This document shows, one piece after another, positions 24,795 to 34,172 of a stretch of DNA of 53,280 bases. Under the pieces are notes generated by a model. That model made no database searches, was not told the origin of the DNA, and saw only the letters and a program-made list of their open reading frames with translations. This DNA is from Caldilineaceae bacterium (lineage in GTDB: Bacteria > Chloroflexota > Anaerolineae > Caldilineales > Caldilineaceae): positions 1 through 53,280 of the forward strand of contig JAJDZJ010000006.1 in the NCBI GenBank assembly GCA_022824685.1, given 5' to 3'. Numbering within the stretch: position 1 is the stretch's first letter; each line of letters begins with the position of its first letter. The position numbers and the translations under genes are program-made.

Positions 24795-26606
24795 ATGCAA
24801 TTTGTCAGAACGCTCTTCAGGTTCACCCTCCCCTACCGAACGCCTCTGCTCGCAACGGTTATCAGCATGATCCTGCTCGTGGGCGTGCAACTTTTCGCCC
24901 CCTGGTTCATCCGCGAACTGATTGCGACGGTGCGCACAGGAGACTCAGGCGCCATCGCGTCCGGCCTTGTCGCCCGCCTCTCTCTCCTGGCCCTTGCCAT
25001 CTATGCAGCCCGGGCCGGGCTTGAGTTTCTGCGCAGCTACATGGCCCATGTGGCAGGCTGGGGTGTCGTCGCCGACGTGCGGGTAGCGATTTACAGGCAT
25101 CTGCAGCGGTTGTCGTTGCACTACTATGAGGACAAACAGACCGGCCAGCTGATGTCGCGCATGGTCAACGACTCGGATCTGCTGGAAAAGCTGATTGCTC
25201 ACGCCGTGCCCGACGTGCTGGTAAATGTGCTGACCCTGGTGGGCGTCAGCGCCATGTTGCTGTTGATGAACGCCCAGCTGACACTGCTCACCCTGGTTCC
25301 GATTCCCCTTATCGTCATCGCCATGCGGGGCTTCGCCAAGTATGTGCGTCCTGCCTTTAGAGAGCGCCAGGCTGAGTTGGGAGAGCTCAACGCCATTTTG
25401 CAGGACAATCTGTCCGGCATTCGGGAGATCAAGACTTTCACCCGCGAGCGAATGGAATCAGAGCGCATCGGCGTCAGGATCGAGAACTACAAACGATCGC
25501 TCCTGCGAGCGCTCAGGCTGCTGGCAACCTTCGAGCCGTTCGTTCATTTCGCGTCAGCGCTGGGCGTCGTTGTCGTAATCTACTTCGGTGGGCGACTGGC
25601 ACTGGGCGGCGAACTGCCGATCGAGGATCTGGTCGCGTTTTTCCTGTACCTGGAGCTATTTTACCAGCCGGTGCGCCATCTGAGTCATGCCTGGGAGGCC
25701 ATTCAGGAGGCACTGGCAGGGGCGGAGCGGGTCAGCGAACTCTTGGAAGAGGAACCGGACATCGTTGACAGGCCGGACGCCCTGGAATACGCGGGCCGGG
25801 CCCAGGGCAACATTCGGTTCGAGAACGTCAGCTTCTCATATCTGAAGGACCAACCGGTTCTTCGCAACATCGACCTGGATATTCCCCACGGGTCAGTGGT
25901 CGCCCTGGTTGGCCCCACCGGCGTTGGCAAGAGTACCTTGGCCAGCCTCATTCCCCGCTTTTACGACGTGAATCGAGGACGAATTACTCTCGACGGACAA
26001 GACATCCGCGATTTGACTATCGAAAGTCTGCGGAGGCAGATCAGTATCGTTTTGCAGGACGTCTTCCTCTTCCACGGGACTGTGAGGGAGAATATCCTGT
26101 TTGGATTGCCCGATGCCGGGGAAGAGGAGATGAAGGAGGCAGCGCGCGTTGCCAACGCGGTGGAGTTCATCGACAAGCTGCCCGAAGGTTATGACACCGT
26201 GATCGGCGAGCGGGGCGTTAAGCTCTCCGGAGGCCAGAAACAGCGGCTGGCCATCGCCCGCGCTGTGCTCAAAGACGCCCCAATCCTGATCCTGGACGAG
26301 GCGACTTCCTCAGTGGACACTGAGACCGAGCAGTTGATTCAGCAGGCGCTGGAACGTCTCATGGCAGGCCGAACAACGGTCATGATCGCGCACCGGCTTT
26401 CCACGATCCGAAACGCCGATCAAATTGTCGTATTGCAGGATGAAGGAGTCGCTGAACAAGGGAACCACGACGAACTGATGGCGGTTGACGGAGTCTACCG
26501 CCATCTTAATCTCGTCCAATCCCGCCTGCAGGTTGAGGAACCCGCCGTCGAGCAGCAGCTGCGTTTGAGGAAGCCCTCCGACCGCCCTCTACCTGTCACC
26601 GCCTGA
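24795..26606 (+). CDS. ABC exporter, fused permease and ATPase (MsbA-like)
   Basis: A 603-residue half-transporter expected to act as a dimer, exporting lipids, drugs or peptides. Six membrane helices occupy about residues 15-320. The ATPase domain has Walker A GPTGVGKST, signature LSGGQKQRLAIARAV, Walker B ILILDEATSSVD and H-loop His in MIAHRLST. The start MQFVRTLFRFTLPYR at 24795 is typical of this family. Its 3' end overlaps the convergent amidohydrolase gene by 18 bases. The substrate is unknown. Confidence 0.95.
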   Translation: MQFVRTLFRFTLPYRTPLLATVISMILLVGVQLFAPWFIRELIATVRTGDSGAIASGLVARLSLLALAIYAARAGLEFLRSYMAHVAGWGVVADVRVAIYRHLQRLSLHYYEDKQTGQLMSRMVNDSDLLEKLIAHAVPDVLVNVLTLVGVSAMLLLMNAQLTLLTLVPIPLIVIAMRGFAKYVRPAFRERQAELGELNAILQDNLSGIREIKTFTRERMESERIGVRIENYKRSLLRALRLLATFEPFVHFASALGVVVVIYFGGRLALGGELPIEDLVAFFLYLELFYQPVRHLSHAWEAIQEALAGAERVSELLEEEPDIVDRPDALEYAGRAQGNIRFENVSFSYLKDQPVLRNIDLDIPHGSVVALVGPTGVGKSTLASLIPRFYDVNRGRITLDGQDIRDLTIESLRRQISIVLQDVFLFHGTVRENILFGLPDAGEEEMKEAARVANAVEFIDKLPEGYDTVIGERGVKLSGGQKQRLAIARAVLKDAPILILDEATSSVDTETEQLIQQALERLMAGRTTVMIAHRLSTIRNADQIVVLQDEGVAEQGNHDELMAVDGVYRHLNLVQSRLQVEEPAVEQQLRLRKPSDRPLPVTA

Positions 26607-27437
26607 CTCGAGCAGCCGCCGCAGGTTCTCCCCCATGATCAGGGCCTGGTCCTTCTCGTCAATGAACGCGCAGTGGGCGCGAAAGCACTCAATGGCCTGC
26701 CGGTAGGTCATGAAACGCAGGCAAACGGGATAGTCGGAGCCCCAATAGAGCCGCTCAGGACCAAACGAGTCATACAGCGGCCGGACGATTTCCCGAATCG
26801 AATCCACATATGGGAAATCCCAAAACCCCTGCTGCGTAGAGTAGTAGAAGCCTGACACCTTGACGCCGATATTGGCATAGCGCGCCGACGCGAGGACCTG
26901 GGCCAGCTTTTCCTTGTCACCGACGCCCGGATGCCCCAGGTGATGGATGAGGATTGGCAGCTGCGGATGCATTTCGGCAACCTTTTGCAGCGCGGCATGG
27001 TGATGCGGCGCGCAGGCGATGCTGGCGATCAGCCCTTCCTCCGCCGCTGTCTGGAAGAAGGCCAGCCCATCCTCCCCAAAGAGCCAACTCCCGTCGTCTT
27101 CGCTCTTCATATAATGGGTGAATGCGGCCAGCGACCAGCGTTCCGCGGCCTGCCGCAGCCGGTCCGCAGCGCCGTGTGTGTGGTAAGTCTCGGACCAGCT
27201 GCAGTCTACGTCCGCCACCTGGCGAATGCGCCCGGAGTAGAGCCGGCTCATTCGGGCGATGTACTCGTTGTTGTTCGGATTGTGCTCGATTCCAGCGCAG
27301 ACCAGGAAGGCCTGGTCCACGCCGTTGCCGTCCATTTCGTTCAGCAGCTGCTCGAACCGGCCCTTGCCGTGAAAGTCCGGCACGGGGGGCTGATAGGGCC
27401 AGCGCTCCCAGGCGTGACAGTGGCTGTCAATGATCAT
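26589..27437 (-). CDS. Amidohydrolase (Amidohydro_2 family), sugar-lactonase-like
   Basis: A 282-residue TIM-barrel metal hydrolase. The N-terminal HxH is intact in IIDSHCHAW; later ligand blocks are ILIHHLGHPG and the Asp in YWGSDYPVCLRF. This family includes L-fucono- and L-rhamnono-lactonases as well as decarboxylases. It follows the PhyH gene by six bases and, two genes earlier, an RhmD-like sugar-acid dehydratase, so a lactonase role feeding that dehydratase is reasonable but inferred. It overlaps the ABC exporter gene tail to tail. Confidence 0.9.
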   Translation of the reverse strand: MIIDSHCHAWERWPYQPPVPDFHGKGRFEQLLNEMDGNGVDQAFLVCAGIEHNPNNNEYIARMSRLYSGRIRQVADVDCSWSETYHTHGAADRLRQAAERWSLAAFTHYMKSEDDGSWLFGEDGLAFFQTAAEEGLIASIACAPHHHAALQKVAEMHPQLPILIHHLGHPGVGDKEKLAQVLASARYANIGVKVSGFYYSTQQGFWDFPYVDSIREIVRPLYDSFGPERLYWGSDYPVCLRFMTYRQAIECFRAHCAFIDEKDQALIMGENLRRLLESGGDR

Positions 27438-27443
27438 GGTTTT

Positions 27444-28304
27444 CTAGGCGGCACGAGCAAAAACAGGTTTTTCAAGAATGGTCTGCGTTTCGTATATCGA
27501 TCCCCCGCGCAATGCCTCGGGCATTGGCATCAGCACCGGCACGTCGGCCAGCCGGGGACGGTTACAGGGTTCCCCGCGCAGAACCGAATCTGCATAGGCC
27601 TGCCAGTCCGGGTAGCCCTGCAGGTGCCAGGCATCCACGGCGCAATATTGGTACAGGAGCAATCTTCGGGGACGTGTGGAGACGTTCTTCGCCGATGCGT
27701 GAAGCGTCCGTACATGGTGGATCGAAATCCCGCCCGCCTCTAATTCGATAGGAACCGCCTTGTCCGCGTCCGGCACCTCTTCTGTCACGGCCCCCGCGAA
27801 ACGACCGTGCTGATGATGAGAATAGACGGGACCTTTGTGCGACCCGGGAATGACAAGCAGGCAGCCGTTCTCGTACATCATGTCATCCATGGAGACGCCG
27901 ACAGCCAGCAGGTCATCATTTGAGTGCGGATAAAATGCCCAGTCCTGGTGCCATTCCACAGGGCTGCCGTATTCCGGGGATTTCATGTTCAGTTTGTTGC
28001 CATTCGTACGCACTCCCGGCCCAACAAGCTGTTCAGCGATATCCAGGATTCGCGGGTGGTTCAGAAACTTCTGATACACCTCGTGTTGGGATACCGGCTC
28101 CTTAAGCCGGCGCAACTTCGGCGCCTCCGGGGTATGCCCAGGCTCCAGATCAAATACATCGGTATGTTCGGTGACGCTGGCGCTGAGTTGGACGAACTCA
28201 TCGGTTATCCTTCTCAGTTCCGCTACCTCGTCAGCCGAAAGAACGCCATCCACCCCCAAGTAGCCGTTTTCGTGATAGAATTCGATCTGTTTGCTGGTCA
28301 GCAT
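27444..28304 (-). CDS. Phytanoyl-CoA dioxygenase (PhyH) family protein
   Basis: A 286-residue Fe(II)/2-oxoglutarate dioxygenase. The iron triad is His119 and Asp121 (EWHQDW) with a distal His in RTLHAS (about 201); the 2-oxoglutarate Arg lies in the TRPRR stretch. The ATG at 28304 has AAAGGAG upstream. It is in a three-gene operon with an enolase-superfamily dehydratase and an amidohydrolase. PhyH proteins act on many small molecules; no substrate is evident. Confidence 0.93.
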   Translation of the reverse strand: MLTSKQIEFYHENGYLGVDGVLSADEVAELRRITDEFVQLSASVTEHTDVFDLEPGHTPEAPKLRRLKEPVSQHEVYQKFLNHPRILDIAEQLVGPGVRTNGNKLNMKSPEYGSPVEWHQDWAFYPHSNDDLLAVGVSMDDMMYENGCLLVIPGSHKGPVYSHHQHGRFAGAVTEEVPDADKAVPIELEAGGISIHHVRTLHASAKNVSTRPRRLLLYQYCAVDAWHLQGYPDWQAYADSVLRGEPCNRPRLADVPVLMPMPEALRGGSIYETQTILEKPVFARAA

Positions 28305-28368
28305 TTGAATGCTCCTTTTGTTAGGAAAGTCGGCCCGCGCCGCGATCTCCAAAGTCGTTCAGACTGAA

Positions 28369-29532
28369 TTAGAAATAGGGTTCTATCCATTCTTCCTGGA
28401 TTTCAAGCCCAAAACCTGGCGCATCAGAGGGGACGAGCCAGCCGTCCTCCGCGATAGCCTGGCCGGGGATGCCGGCCGCTTCATTCAGTGGCACGCCCGG
28501 CGCCGAACCGATAAAGTACTCCAGCCAAGGCACGCACGCGACCGCGTGCGTAAAGTGCTGGCCGAACGGATTGCGTCCGCCTCCGTGCAGGATCACTTTC
28601 TTACCGGCCGCGTCTGAGGCGGCCGCGATCTTCAGGCAAGTTGTCAGGCCGCCGACCCAATTGATATCGGGTTGCAGAATATCGACAACATTGTGACGGA
28701 GCGCCCACTGGAAAGGCATATGTGTATACCAGTGTTCGCCGGTGCTCAGCGTCTGCCAGGGAATGCGCTCGCGCACCTCAACATGGCCGTCCAGATCTTC
28801 CGAAAGCAGGCACTCCTCCAACCACTTAAGCCGGTAGGGTCGCAGCGTTTCGGCCAGCCGAACCGTATACTCAATGTCGAAGGCCATCCAACAGTCCAGC
28901 ATCAGCTCGGATTCATCGCCGACCAGATCCCTGGCCTCCGCCACCATCTGTTCATTTTTGCGCAGACCGTCCAGACCATCCGCGGGGCCATAGGGGCAGG
29001 CAAGTTTGAAGGCGCGAAATCCCAACTCCTTGTACCAGTCGAGATCGTTGCCCGTGGAGTAACAGAACTGCTTCTCCTTCTGCGCGCCGCCGAGCAGACT
29101 GTATACCGGCTGGTCCAGGAACTTGCCCTTCGCATCCCACAGGGCCAGGTCCACAGCGCTCACCGCGTACGCGGCCAGGCCAACCGAGCCGTAGGGTTTT
29201 GTCATGCGGAACATCATGTCCGCTAACCGCTCGATCGCCAAGCCGTCTTCGCCTACAAGATTCGGGGCGATGTGGTCGTCAATAATGGCCGCAGCAACGC
29301 GCCCATTGTCGGTCAAGCCAAGTCCCCACGTGCCGTCCTCCAGGGTTACCTTGCACCACACCGGTCCCCAACGACTGGGAGTCCACAGGCTGCGGTGCCG
29401 CTTAACCTTGGGATACCAGGACATTGGATTGGCGACTTCCGCGGTCTCCGCCCATCCTTTGCGCCGCGGCTCCGTTACATGCCCGCATGCGGGGAAGTTG
29501 ACGCGCACGGCGCGAATGTCTGTGATCTTCAT
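28369..29532 (-). CDS. Enolase-superfamily sugar acid dehydratase, L-rhamnonate dehydratase-like
   Basis: A 387-residue mandelate racemase/muconate cycloisomerase family enzyme. Order of motifs: VDLALWDAKGK, MLDCWMAFD (metal Asp), KWLEECL (metal Glu), STGEHWY (metal Glu), DILQPDINWVGGLTT (Asp-His dyad) and VILHGGGRNP (catalytic His). The MLDCWM, EECL, GEH and GGLTT set matches L-rhamnonate dehydratase (RhmD), which makes 2-keto-3-deoxy-rhamnonate. A related acid sugar is possible. It is the first gene of the operon with PhyH and amidohydrolase genes; the ATG at 29532 has GGTGGAG upstream. Confidence 0.9.
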   Translation of the reverse strand: MKITDIRAVRVNFPACGHVTEPRRKGWAETAEVANPMSWYPKVKRHRSLWTPSRWGPVWCKVTLEDGTWGLGLTDNGRVAAAIIDDHIAPNLVGEDGLAIERLADMMFRMTKPYGSVGLAAYAVSAVDLALWDAKGKFLDQPVYSLLGGAQKEKQFCYSTGNDLDWYKELGFRAFKLACPYGPADGLDGLRKNEQMVAEARDLVGDESELMLDCWMAFDIEYTVRLAETLRPYRLKWLEECLLSEDLDGHVEVRERIPWQTLSTGEHWYTHMPFQWALRHNVVDILQPDINWVGGLTTCLKIAAASDAAGKKVILHGGGRNPFGQHFTHAVACVPWLEYFIGSAPGVPLNEAAGIPGQAIAEDGWLVPSDAPGFGLEIQEEWIEPYF

Positions 29533-29640
29533 GGCAGTCTGTCTCCACCCATTCTGGGCCGGCAGGCGTACGGACCTGGCATGCGTCTCTGTCCGGCTCC
29601 CGGTTCTTGGACCAAGGTAATATGTTGGCCGCGAAAATCC

Positions 29641-30495
29641 TCAAGTTTCATCACGCCCGCTAAGCTCGCCATCGGCGCCGGCATCCAGTTCGTCTTGTAG
29701 CAGCCGCAGCAGCGCGCGACGCTCTTCGGAACTAAGGCCCGCCAGCCGTTCCTCTGGCCCGAGGCCTGCCAACCTTTCCTCAGGGGTTCCTGTTTCGAAA
29801 ATGAGTTCCCTCATTCTCTTTCCGTACGCCAACACCTTCTCCGGGGTCAACTCTTCCGCCATGTTCACCTCTCCTTTCACACTGAGGGTCTGGGATAGAC
29901 CGAGAACATAGGCGTGCAACTCCGTTGATTCTGCAAACAGATCTCTGTCGAGCGCATCGAAACCTGCTTCTCTCTGTTGCCTGCGGCTCGCAAACAGCTT
30001 GACAAACGCGTTATTGGCCTGGGCCGGCAACCGGTTGAGCGCCAAGAGGACGACGCGTCCCACAAATGGCAGTTGAGTACGGAAAACACCTCTTTGCGTC
30101 TCTTCGTATCTCCACGCGGCAAGCCGGCTCTTTTGGGGCGTTTTCGCGCTCAGCACAACGGGCAGGGTCTCTTCTTTCGAGAGTTTCTGTACCTGACGGT
30201 AGAAAAGATCGTAGGCGGCTGCCCGGAGAATCCCATCTTCGGTCACGGACTCCGTGTACTTGAACTCGACCAGGACGTGCGCAGCCGCGCTGTCGCGAAT
30301 TCCGTCCGGCAGCCGCGCCCTCTGCTCCCTGGTCCAACTCCTCCCCTCTCGCCGCAAGAGCAGAATGTCGACCCTGGGAGACTCGCTGAGGATGCTAGAC
30401 TCCGTCGTTACTGTCACTCTGACGGTAGCCAAATTGAGCCTCATGCCCGAACCGAGGAGCCGATGATACTGCACGCGCGCTCTGTTGCCGGCCAT
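29641..30495 (-). CDS. Rpn/PD-(D/E)XK nuclease-like protein with EERLAGL repeats
   Basis: A protein of about 284 residues. The DILLLRR...VLVEFKYTESVTEDG arrangement fits the D-(x)n-ExK core of the PD-(D/E)XK superfamily, as in Rpn/DUF4351 proteins of Chloroflexota and Cyanobacteria. The C-terminus has short tandem repeats of the type (P/S)EERLAGL. Such proteins are numerous and variable, and their role (recombination-promoting nuclease or toxin-like) is debated. The start is uncertain: ATG 30495 begins MAGNRARVQYHRLL; an upstream in-frame start at 30621 would add 42 residues. It is divergent from the phosphotransferase gene. Confidence 0.7.
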   Translation of the reverse strand: MAGNRARVQYHRLLGSGMRLNLATVRVTVTTESSILSESPRVDILLLRREGRSWTREQRARLPDGIRDSAAAHVLVEFKYTESVTEDGILRAAAYDLFYRQVQKLSKEETLPVVLSAKTPQKSRLAAWRYEETQRGVFRTQLPFVGRVVLLALNRLPAQANNAFVKLFASRRQQREAGFDALDRDLFAESTELHAYVLGLSQTLSVKGEVNMAEELTPEKVLAYGKRMRELIFETGTPEERLAGLGPEERLAGLSSEERRALLRLLQDELDAGADGELSGRDET

Positions 30496-30828
30496 GTCCA
30501 GGGGGACCTCGGGCCCAAACCGTTTTGACGATTCTCGCCAACCTGCGCAGTTCCCTCTGGTCCGAAGGCGGTTGATGGACTCCTTCCCATCTGGCCCCGC
30601 TTGACGGCTTCGGCACAACACGCGGCGCTGATTCGCGCTTAAACGGTACTTGATTTCTCAGAAGATGTCAAAGCGAATCGTTGCCGCAATCCCGCCGACC
30701 CGCCCAATCCTGAAGCGTGTTCCCGCCAACGAGACAGAAAAGCGAAACTGCGCTATAATCGCCCGAAACAGGCCTGCGCGCGGGGGTTCCCGCCTTGCCC
30801 GAATGGCCCGACAATCCGCCCTCATTCC
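30496..30828. other. Divergent intergenic region, Rpn-like gene to phosphotransferase gene
   Basis: A 333-base gap. It contains a good plus-strand promoter (30731-30759). The left part may be the 5' end of the Rpn-like gene if that starts at 30621. Nothing else was recognised. Confidence 0.4.
30731..30759 (+). promoter_or_regulatory. Promoter of the phosphotransferase gene
   Basis: GAGACA (30731-30736), exactly 17 bases, TATAAT (30754-30759, perfect). The start of transcription would be near 30766, 63 bases before the ATG at 30829. Confidence 0.6.
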
Positions 30829-31890
30829 ATGGCTTCACACACCCTGCCTGACACCATAAGAGTTCGTCCGGAAGAACGGTTTGACGAGCGCGTCGTCGCC
30901 GAATATCTGCGCGGCAAGCTGCCCGGCGCCGACAACCCGCTCACTGTCCGGCAATTTGGCGGCGGCGCGGCAAACCTCACCTATCTTCTTGATTATGGCA
31001 GCCACGAATACGTACTTCGGCGCCCTCCGCTGGGGCCCGTGGCGCCGTCCGCCCATGACATGGCCAGGGAGTCCAAGGTGCTTCTGCGGCTTTGGAAGTC
31101 ATTTCCGCTCGCGCCCCGGGCCTTTCTCTTCTCGGATGACGAATCCATCGTTGGCGCTCCTTTTTTCGTGATGGAGCGCAGGCGCGGCACCGTCGTTCGG
31201 GAGTCGATTCCCGCGGCCTACAACGGTTTCGCGGATGCGCCCGAGCGCATGAGCCGGGCCCTGGTCGAGACGCTTGCCGACCTCCACGCGGTTGACTATC
31301 AAGCGATCGGACTGGGGGACCTGGGCCGTCCGGCCGGTTTCATAAGGCGGCAGATCGAGGGGTGGCAGCGGCGCTGGCAGGCCGCCAAGTTGGAGGACCT
31401 GCCGGCGATGGACGCCGTCTACGACTGGTTACTGAGCAACGAACCTCCCGAGGGCGCGCCGACCCTGATTCACAATGACTATAAGTTGGACAACGTCATG
31501 CTTGATGCCGGAGACCCCGGCCGAATCGTCGCGGTCTTCGATTGGGATATGTGTACCCTGGGCGATCCCCTTTCCGACCTGGGTGCGTTGCTGGCCTGGT
31601 GGTGTCTCCCGGACGATCCGCCGCACGTGCGGTCCATGGCCATGATGCCTGTTGACGAACGCTTCATGCGGCGCGATGATCTGGTCGCGCATTACGCCCG
31701 GCATAGCGGCCGCGACCTGTCTGCTATCCACTTCTACCATGCGCTCAGTCTGTTTCGCGTGACAGTGATTATCGCCCAGATCTATGTCCGCTATGTGCGA
31801 GGCCAGACACAGGACGAACGTTTCGCCGCATTCGGTCCGCGCATCCCCGCGGCGGCGCAGGCTGCTTTGGACGTGGCAGAAGGCAACTGA
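30829..31890 (+). CDS. Phosphotransferase family protein (APH/ACAD10-like kinase fold)
   Basis: A 353-residue kinase-fold protein. The catalytic loop is HNDYKLDN (His215, Asp217, Asn222) and the metal motif is FDWDMCTLGDP (238-248). This subgroup matches the N-terminal kinase part of human ACAD10/11 and bacterial stand-alone proteins thought to phosphorylate hydroxyacyl-CoA derivatives, rather than antibiotic kinases. It is a single gene with its own promoter, followed by a separate promoter for the next operon. Confidence 0.9.
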   Translation: MASHTLPDTIRVRPEERFDERVVAEYLRGKLPGADNPLTVRQFGGGAANLTYLLDYGSHEYVLRRPPLGPVAPSAHDMARESKVLLRLWKSFPLAPRAFLFSDDESIVGAPFFVMERRRGTVVRESIPAAYNGFADAPERMSRALVETLADLHAVDYQAIGLGDLGRPAGFIRRQIEGWQRRWQAAKLEDLPAMDAVYDWLLSNEPPEGAPTLIHNDYKLDNVMLDAGDPGRIVAVFDWDMCTLGDPLSDLGALLAWWCLPDDPPHVRSMAMMPVDERFMRRDDLVAHYARHSGRDLSAIHFYHALSLFRVTVIIAQIYVRYVRGQTQDERFAAFGPRIPAAAQAALDVAEGN

Positions 31891-31946
31891 CGCTGCCGGA
31901 TCCGCCCAACCCGGGCTATCTGGAATTCGCATAGCAACCCATTGGA

Positions 31947-31975
31947 TTGACCGGAGTTTCCCGACTGACTATTAT
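31947..31975 (+). promoter_or_regulatory. Strong promoter of the Gfo/Idh-UlaG operon
   Basis: TTGACC (31947-31952), 17 bases, TATTAT (31970-31975): 5/6 and 5/6 matches. Transcription would begin near 31982, about 43 bases before the GTG at 32025, which itself follows GGAAGGAG. Confidence 0.75.
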
Positions 31976-32024
31976 ATTTCCGATGACAGACCACTGTACA
32001 ACCACTTTGGAAGGAGCGTCTGAC

Positions 32025-33278
32025 GTGCAGGAACACAAGATTTCAATGCTAGGCACAGGCCTGATTGGCATGTTCTACACGATGGCCCTCAACGGCGGGC
32101 GAGGATCTGATCGAGTGCAACTCGTCTACTCCCGGACAGAAGAAAGAGCCAGGGCATTCGCTAAGGAGTGGGATATCCCCGCCTGGACAACCGACTTGGC
32201 CGAAGCCTGCACCTCCGCCGATATAGATACCGTCGTGATCGGGCTGCCCAATCACATCCACGAGGAATGCGTAAACCTGGCCGCCGACGCGGGCAAAGCG
32301 ATACTCTGCACCAAGCCGCTGGGCCGCACTGCTGAGGAAGCGAAACGCATGTTGGACAAGGTCGAAGCGACAGGCGCTTTCGGCGGCTATCTCGAAGACC
32401 TCTGCTACACGCCCAAGACCCTGAAAGCCATTGCATCGGTCGAGAACGGAGCTCTGGGCCACGTAACCTGGGCCTGTTCCCGCGAGACCCACCCCGGTCC
32501 TCACAGCGACTGGTTCTGGGATCTGGAACAGGCCGGCGGCGGCGCCATCGTGGACCTCGGCTGCCACTGTATCGAGATCGTCCGCAGCTTCATCGGCAAG
32601 GACATCCGGCCCGTCGAGGTCATGTGCTGGGCCGACACGCTCGTCCACCCCATTGACGCCGAAGACAACGGCATCGCCCTCATCCGCTTTGAGAACGGCG
32701 CCATTGGTCAATTCGAAGTCAGCTGGACCTTCCGCGGCGGTATGGACCTGCGCGACGAAGTCGCCGGCACAGAAGGCACCATCTGGCTCAACCATTTTCT
32801 GCGAACCGGCTATGAGATGTACACCAGCGGCGCGGGTACAGGCTATGTCGCGGAAAAGGCGGAGGCCGAAAGCGGGTGGCTCTTCCCCGTTGGCGACGAG
32901 GTAGTCGAACTGGGCTACAGCGACATGTTCGACGACATGTTCAATGCCATTGACCAGGGCCGCGAACCCAGGGAAACCTTCTATGACGGTTATGTCGTCA
33001 ATGCCGTCATTGACGCCTGCTACCGCTCCGCCTCCTCGCGTCAATGGGAGCCGGTGGAGCTGGACGTCTGGCGGGGACGCGAGAATGTGCCCCTGATCAG
33101 GGACAGCCGCGGCCAGGAAACAGGAGCCGAAGCTGAAGACGACCCCACTGAAGCTCTCGCTGCCGCCGCAGGTCTCACCATCATCAAGCGTGAACGAATG
33201 CCGGGCGGCCAGATTAAGGTTATCCTCAGAAACGACGAATCTGGGGAGATAAGCCAGGAAATCATCGAAGGCGCCTAG
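32025..33278 (+). CDS. Gfo/Idh/MocA family NAD(P)-dependent oxidoreductase
   Basis: A 417-residue sugar/inositol dehydrogenase-type protein. The Rossmann motif GTGLIG is at 10-15 and the catalytic Lys is in CTKPLGR; the C-terminal alpha/beta domain includes [14 protein letters not shown]. About 45 residues at the end (after GAEAEDDP) are an extra tail. The GTG at 32025 has GGAAGGAG eight bases upstream and lies just after a strong promoter, so the longer reading from TTG 31947, which would start inside the -35 box, is wrong. A UlaG-like hydrolase follows after nine bases. Probable role: oxidation or epimerisation of a sugar or inositol. Confidence 0.92.
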   Translation: MQEHKISMLGTGLIGMFYTMALNGGRGSDRVQLVYSRTEERARAFAKEWDIPAWTTDLAEACTSADIDTVVIGLPNHIHEECVNLAADAGKAILCTKPLGRTAEEAKRMLDKVEATGAFGGYLEDLCYTPKTLKAIASVENGALGHVTWACSRETHPGPHSDWFWDLEQAGGGAIVDLGCHCIEIVRSFIGKDIRPVEVMCWADTLVHPIDAEDNGIALIRFENGAIGQFEVSWTFRGGMDLRDEVAGTEGTIWLNHFLRTGYEMYTSGAGTGYVAEKAEAESGWLFPVGDEVVELGYSDMFDDMFNAIDQGREPRETFYDGYVVNAVIDACYRSASSRQWEPVELDVWRGRENVPLIRDSRGQETGAEAEDDPTEALAAAAGLTIIKRERMPGGQIKVILRNDESGEISQEIIEGA

Positions 33279-33287
33279 CGACATCCT

Positions 33288-34172
33288 ATGGCTCTGATCA
33301 AGCCTTTCCTCCGGGACGGGGCCTTCCTCCACGACGTGCAGAACGCTTCCCCTGGCGAAAGCGTTCTGCACATCTGGTGGCTGGGCCAAAGCGGTTTTCT
33401 CCTCAAATGGCGCAACCATTTTCTCCTGTTCGATCCCTACCTCTCCGATTCGCTCACAAGGAAATACGCCGCCACAGACATACCCCATGTTCGCATGACA
33501 GAGCGGGTCGTCGCGCCCGAACAACTCAACTTTGTCGATGTCGCCACTTCCTCCCACAACCACACCGATCATCTGGACGGCGAGACGCTTGGCCCCCTGC
33601 TGAACGCAAATCCGGACATGCAGCTCGTCATACCCGAAGCCAATCGCGCATTCGTCGCCGAGCGCCTTGGCTGCGACCCGTCCTGGCCGGTAGGGTTGGA
33701 CGACGGTGACGCCAGAGAGGTCGGCGCGTTCCGCCTGCACGGGATCGCCGCCGCGCATGAGGAGTTGGAGAGGGACGAAGGCGGGCGCTGCAGATTCCTT
33801 GGCTATGTTGCACAATGTGGACCCTGGACCGTCTATCACAGCGGAGACACGGTCCATTACAGGGGGCTCGTAGAGCGGTTGACGCCCTTCGATGTGGACG
33901 CGGCGATCATGCCCATCAACGGCAGCAGGCCGGAGCGGAGGGTAGCGGGCAATCTAAACGGCAGTGAAGCTGCCGCGCTCGCCTGCGCGATCCACGCAAA
34001 ACTGGCGATCCCTTGCCACTACGAGATGTTTGCCTTCAACACGGCTTCGCCCGACAAATTCGTCGCGGCGGCCGCGGCGCTGGAGCAGCCTGTGCGCATT
34101 CTTCAGGCCGGAGAACGATGTACCCTTGAGAAGTCAGTCGCCGGCGTCATGACGAGTCGATCAGCCGGTTGA
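33288..34172 (+). CDS. MBL-fold metal hydrolase (UlaG-like)
   Basis: A 294-residue metallo-beta-lactamase-fold enzyme. The metal motif is HNHTDH at residues 90-95, with later ligands in YHSGDT and the His of AIPCHYEMF. The layout resembles L-ascorbate-6-phosphate lactonase (UlaG). It shares an operon with the Gfo/Idh/MocA gene nine bases upstream, consistent with sugar-lactone metabolism. Its last 26 bases overlap the convergent PfkB kinase gene. Confidence 0.9.
   Translation: MALIKPFLRDGAFLHDVQNASPGESVLHIWWLGQSGFLLKWRNHFLLFDPYLSDSLTRKYAATDIPHVRMTERVVAPEQLNFVDVATSSHNHTDHLDGETLGPLLNANPDMQLVIPEANRAFVAERLGCDPSWPVGLDDGDAREVGAFRLHGIAAAHEELERDEGGRCRFLGYVAQCGPWTVYHSGDTVHYRGLVERLTPFDVDAAIMPINGSRPERRVAGNLNGSEAAALACAIHAKLAIPCHYEMFAFNTASPDKFVAAAAALEQPVRILQAGERCTLEKSVAGVMTSRSAG

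Noticed and set aside
29641..30495. Transposase or mobile element
   Set aside because: Rpn-like proteins share a fold with some transposases, but no terminal repeats or target duplications are seen around this gene.
32049..33857. 602-codon open frame on the minus strand
   Set aside because: It is antisense to the Gfo/Idh/MocA and UlaG-like genes, has no family-like sequence, and arises from GC-rich codon bias.
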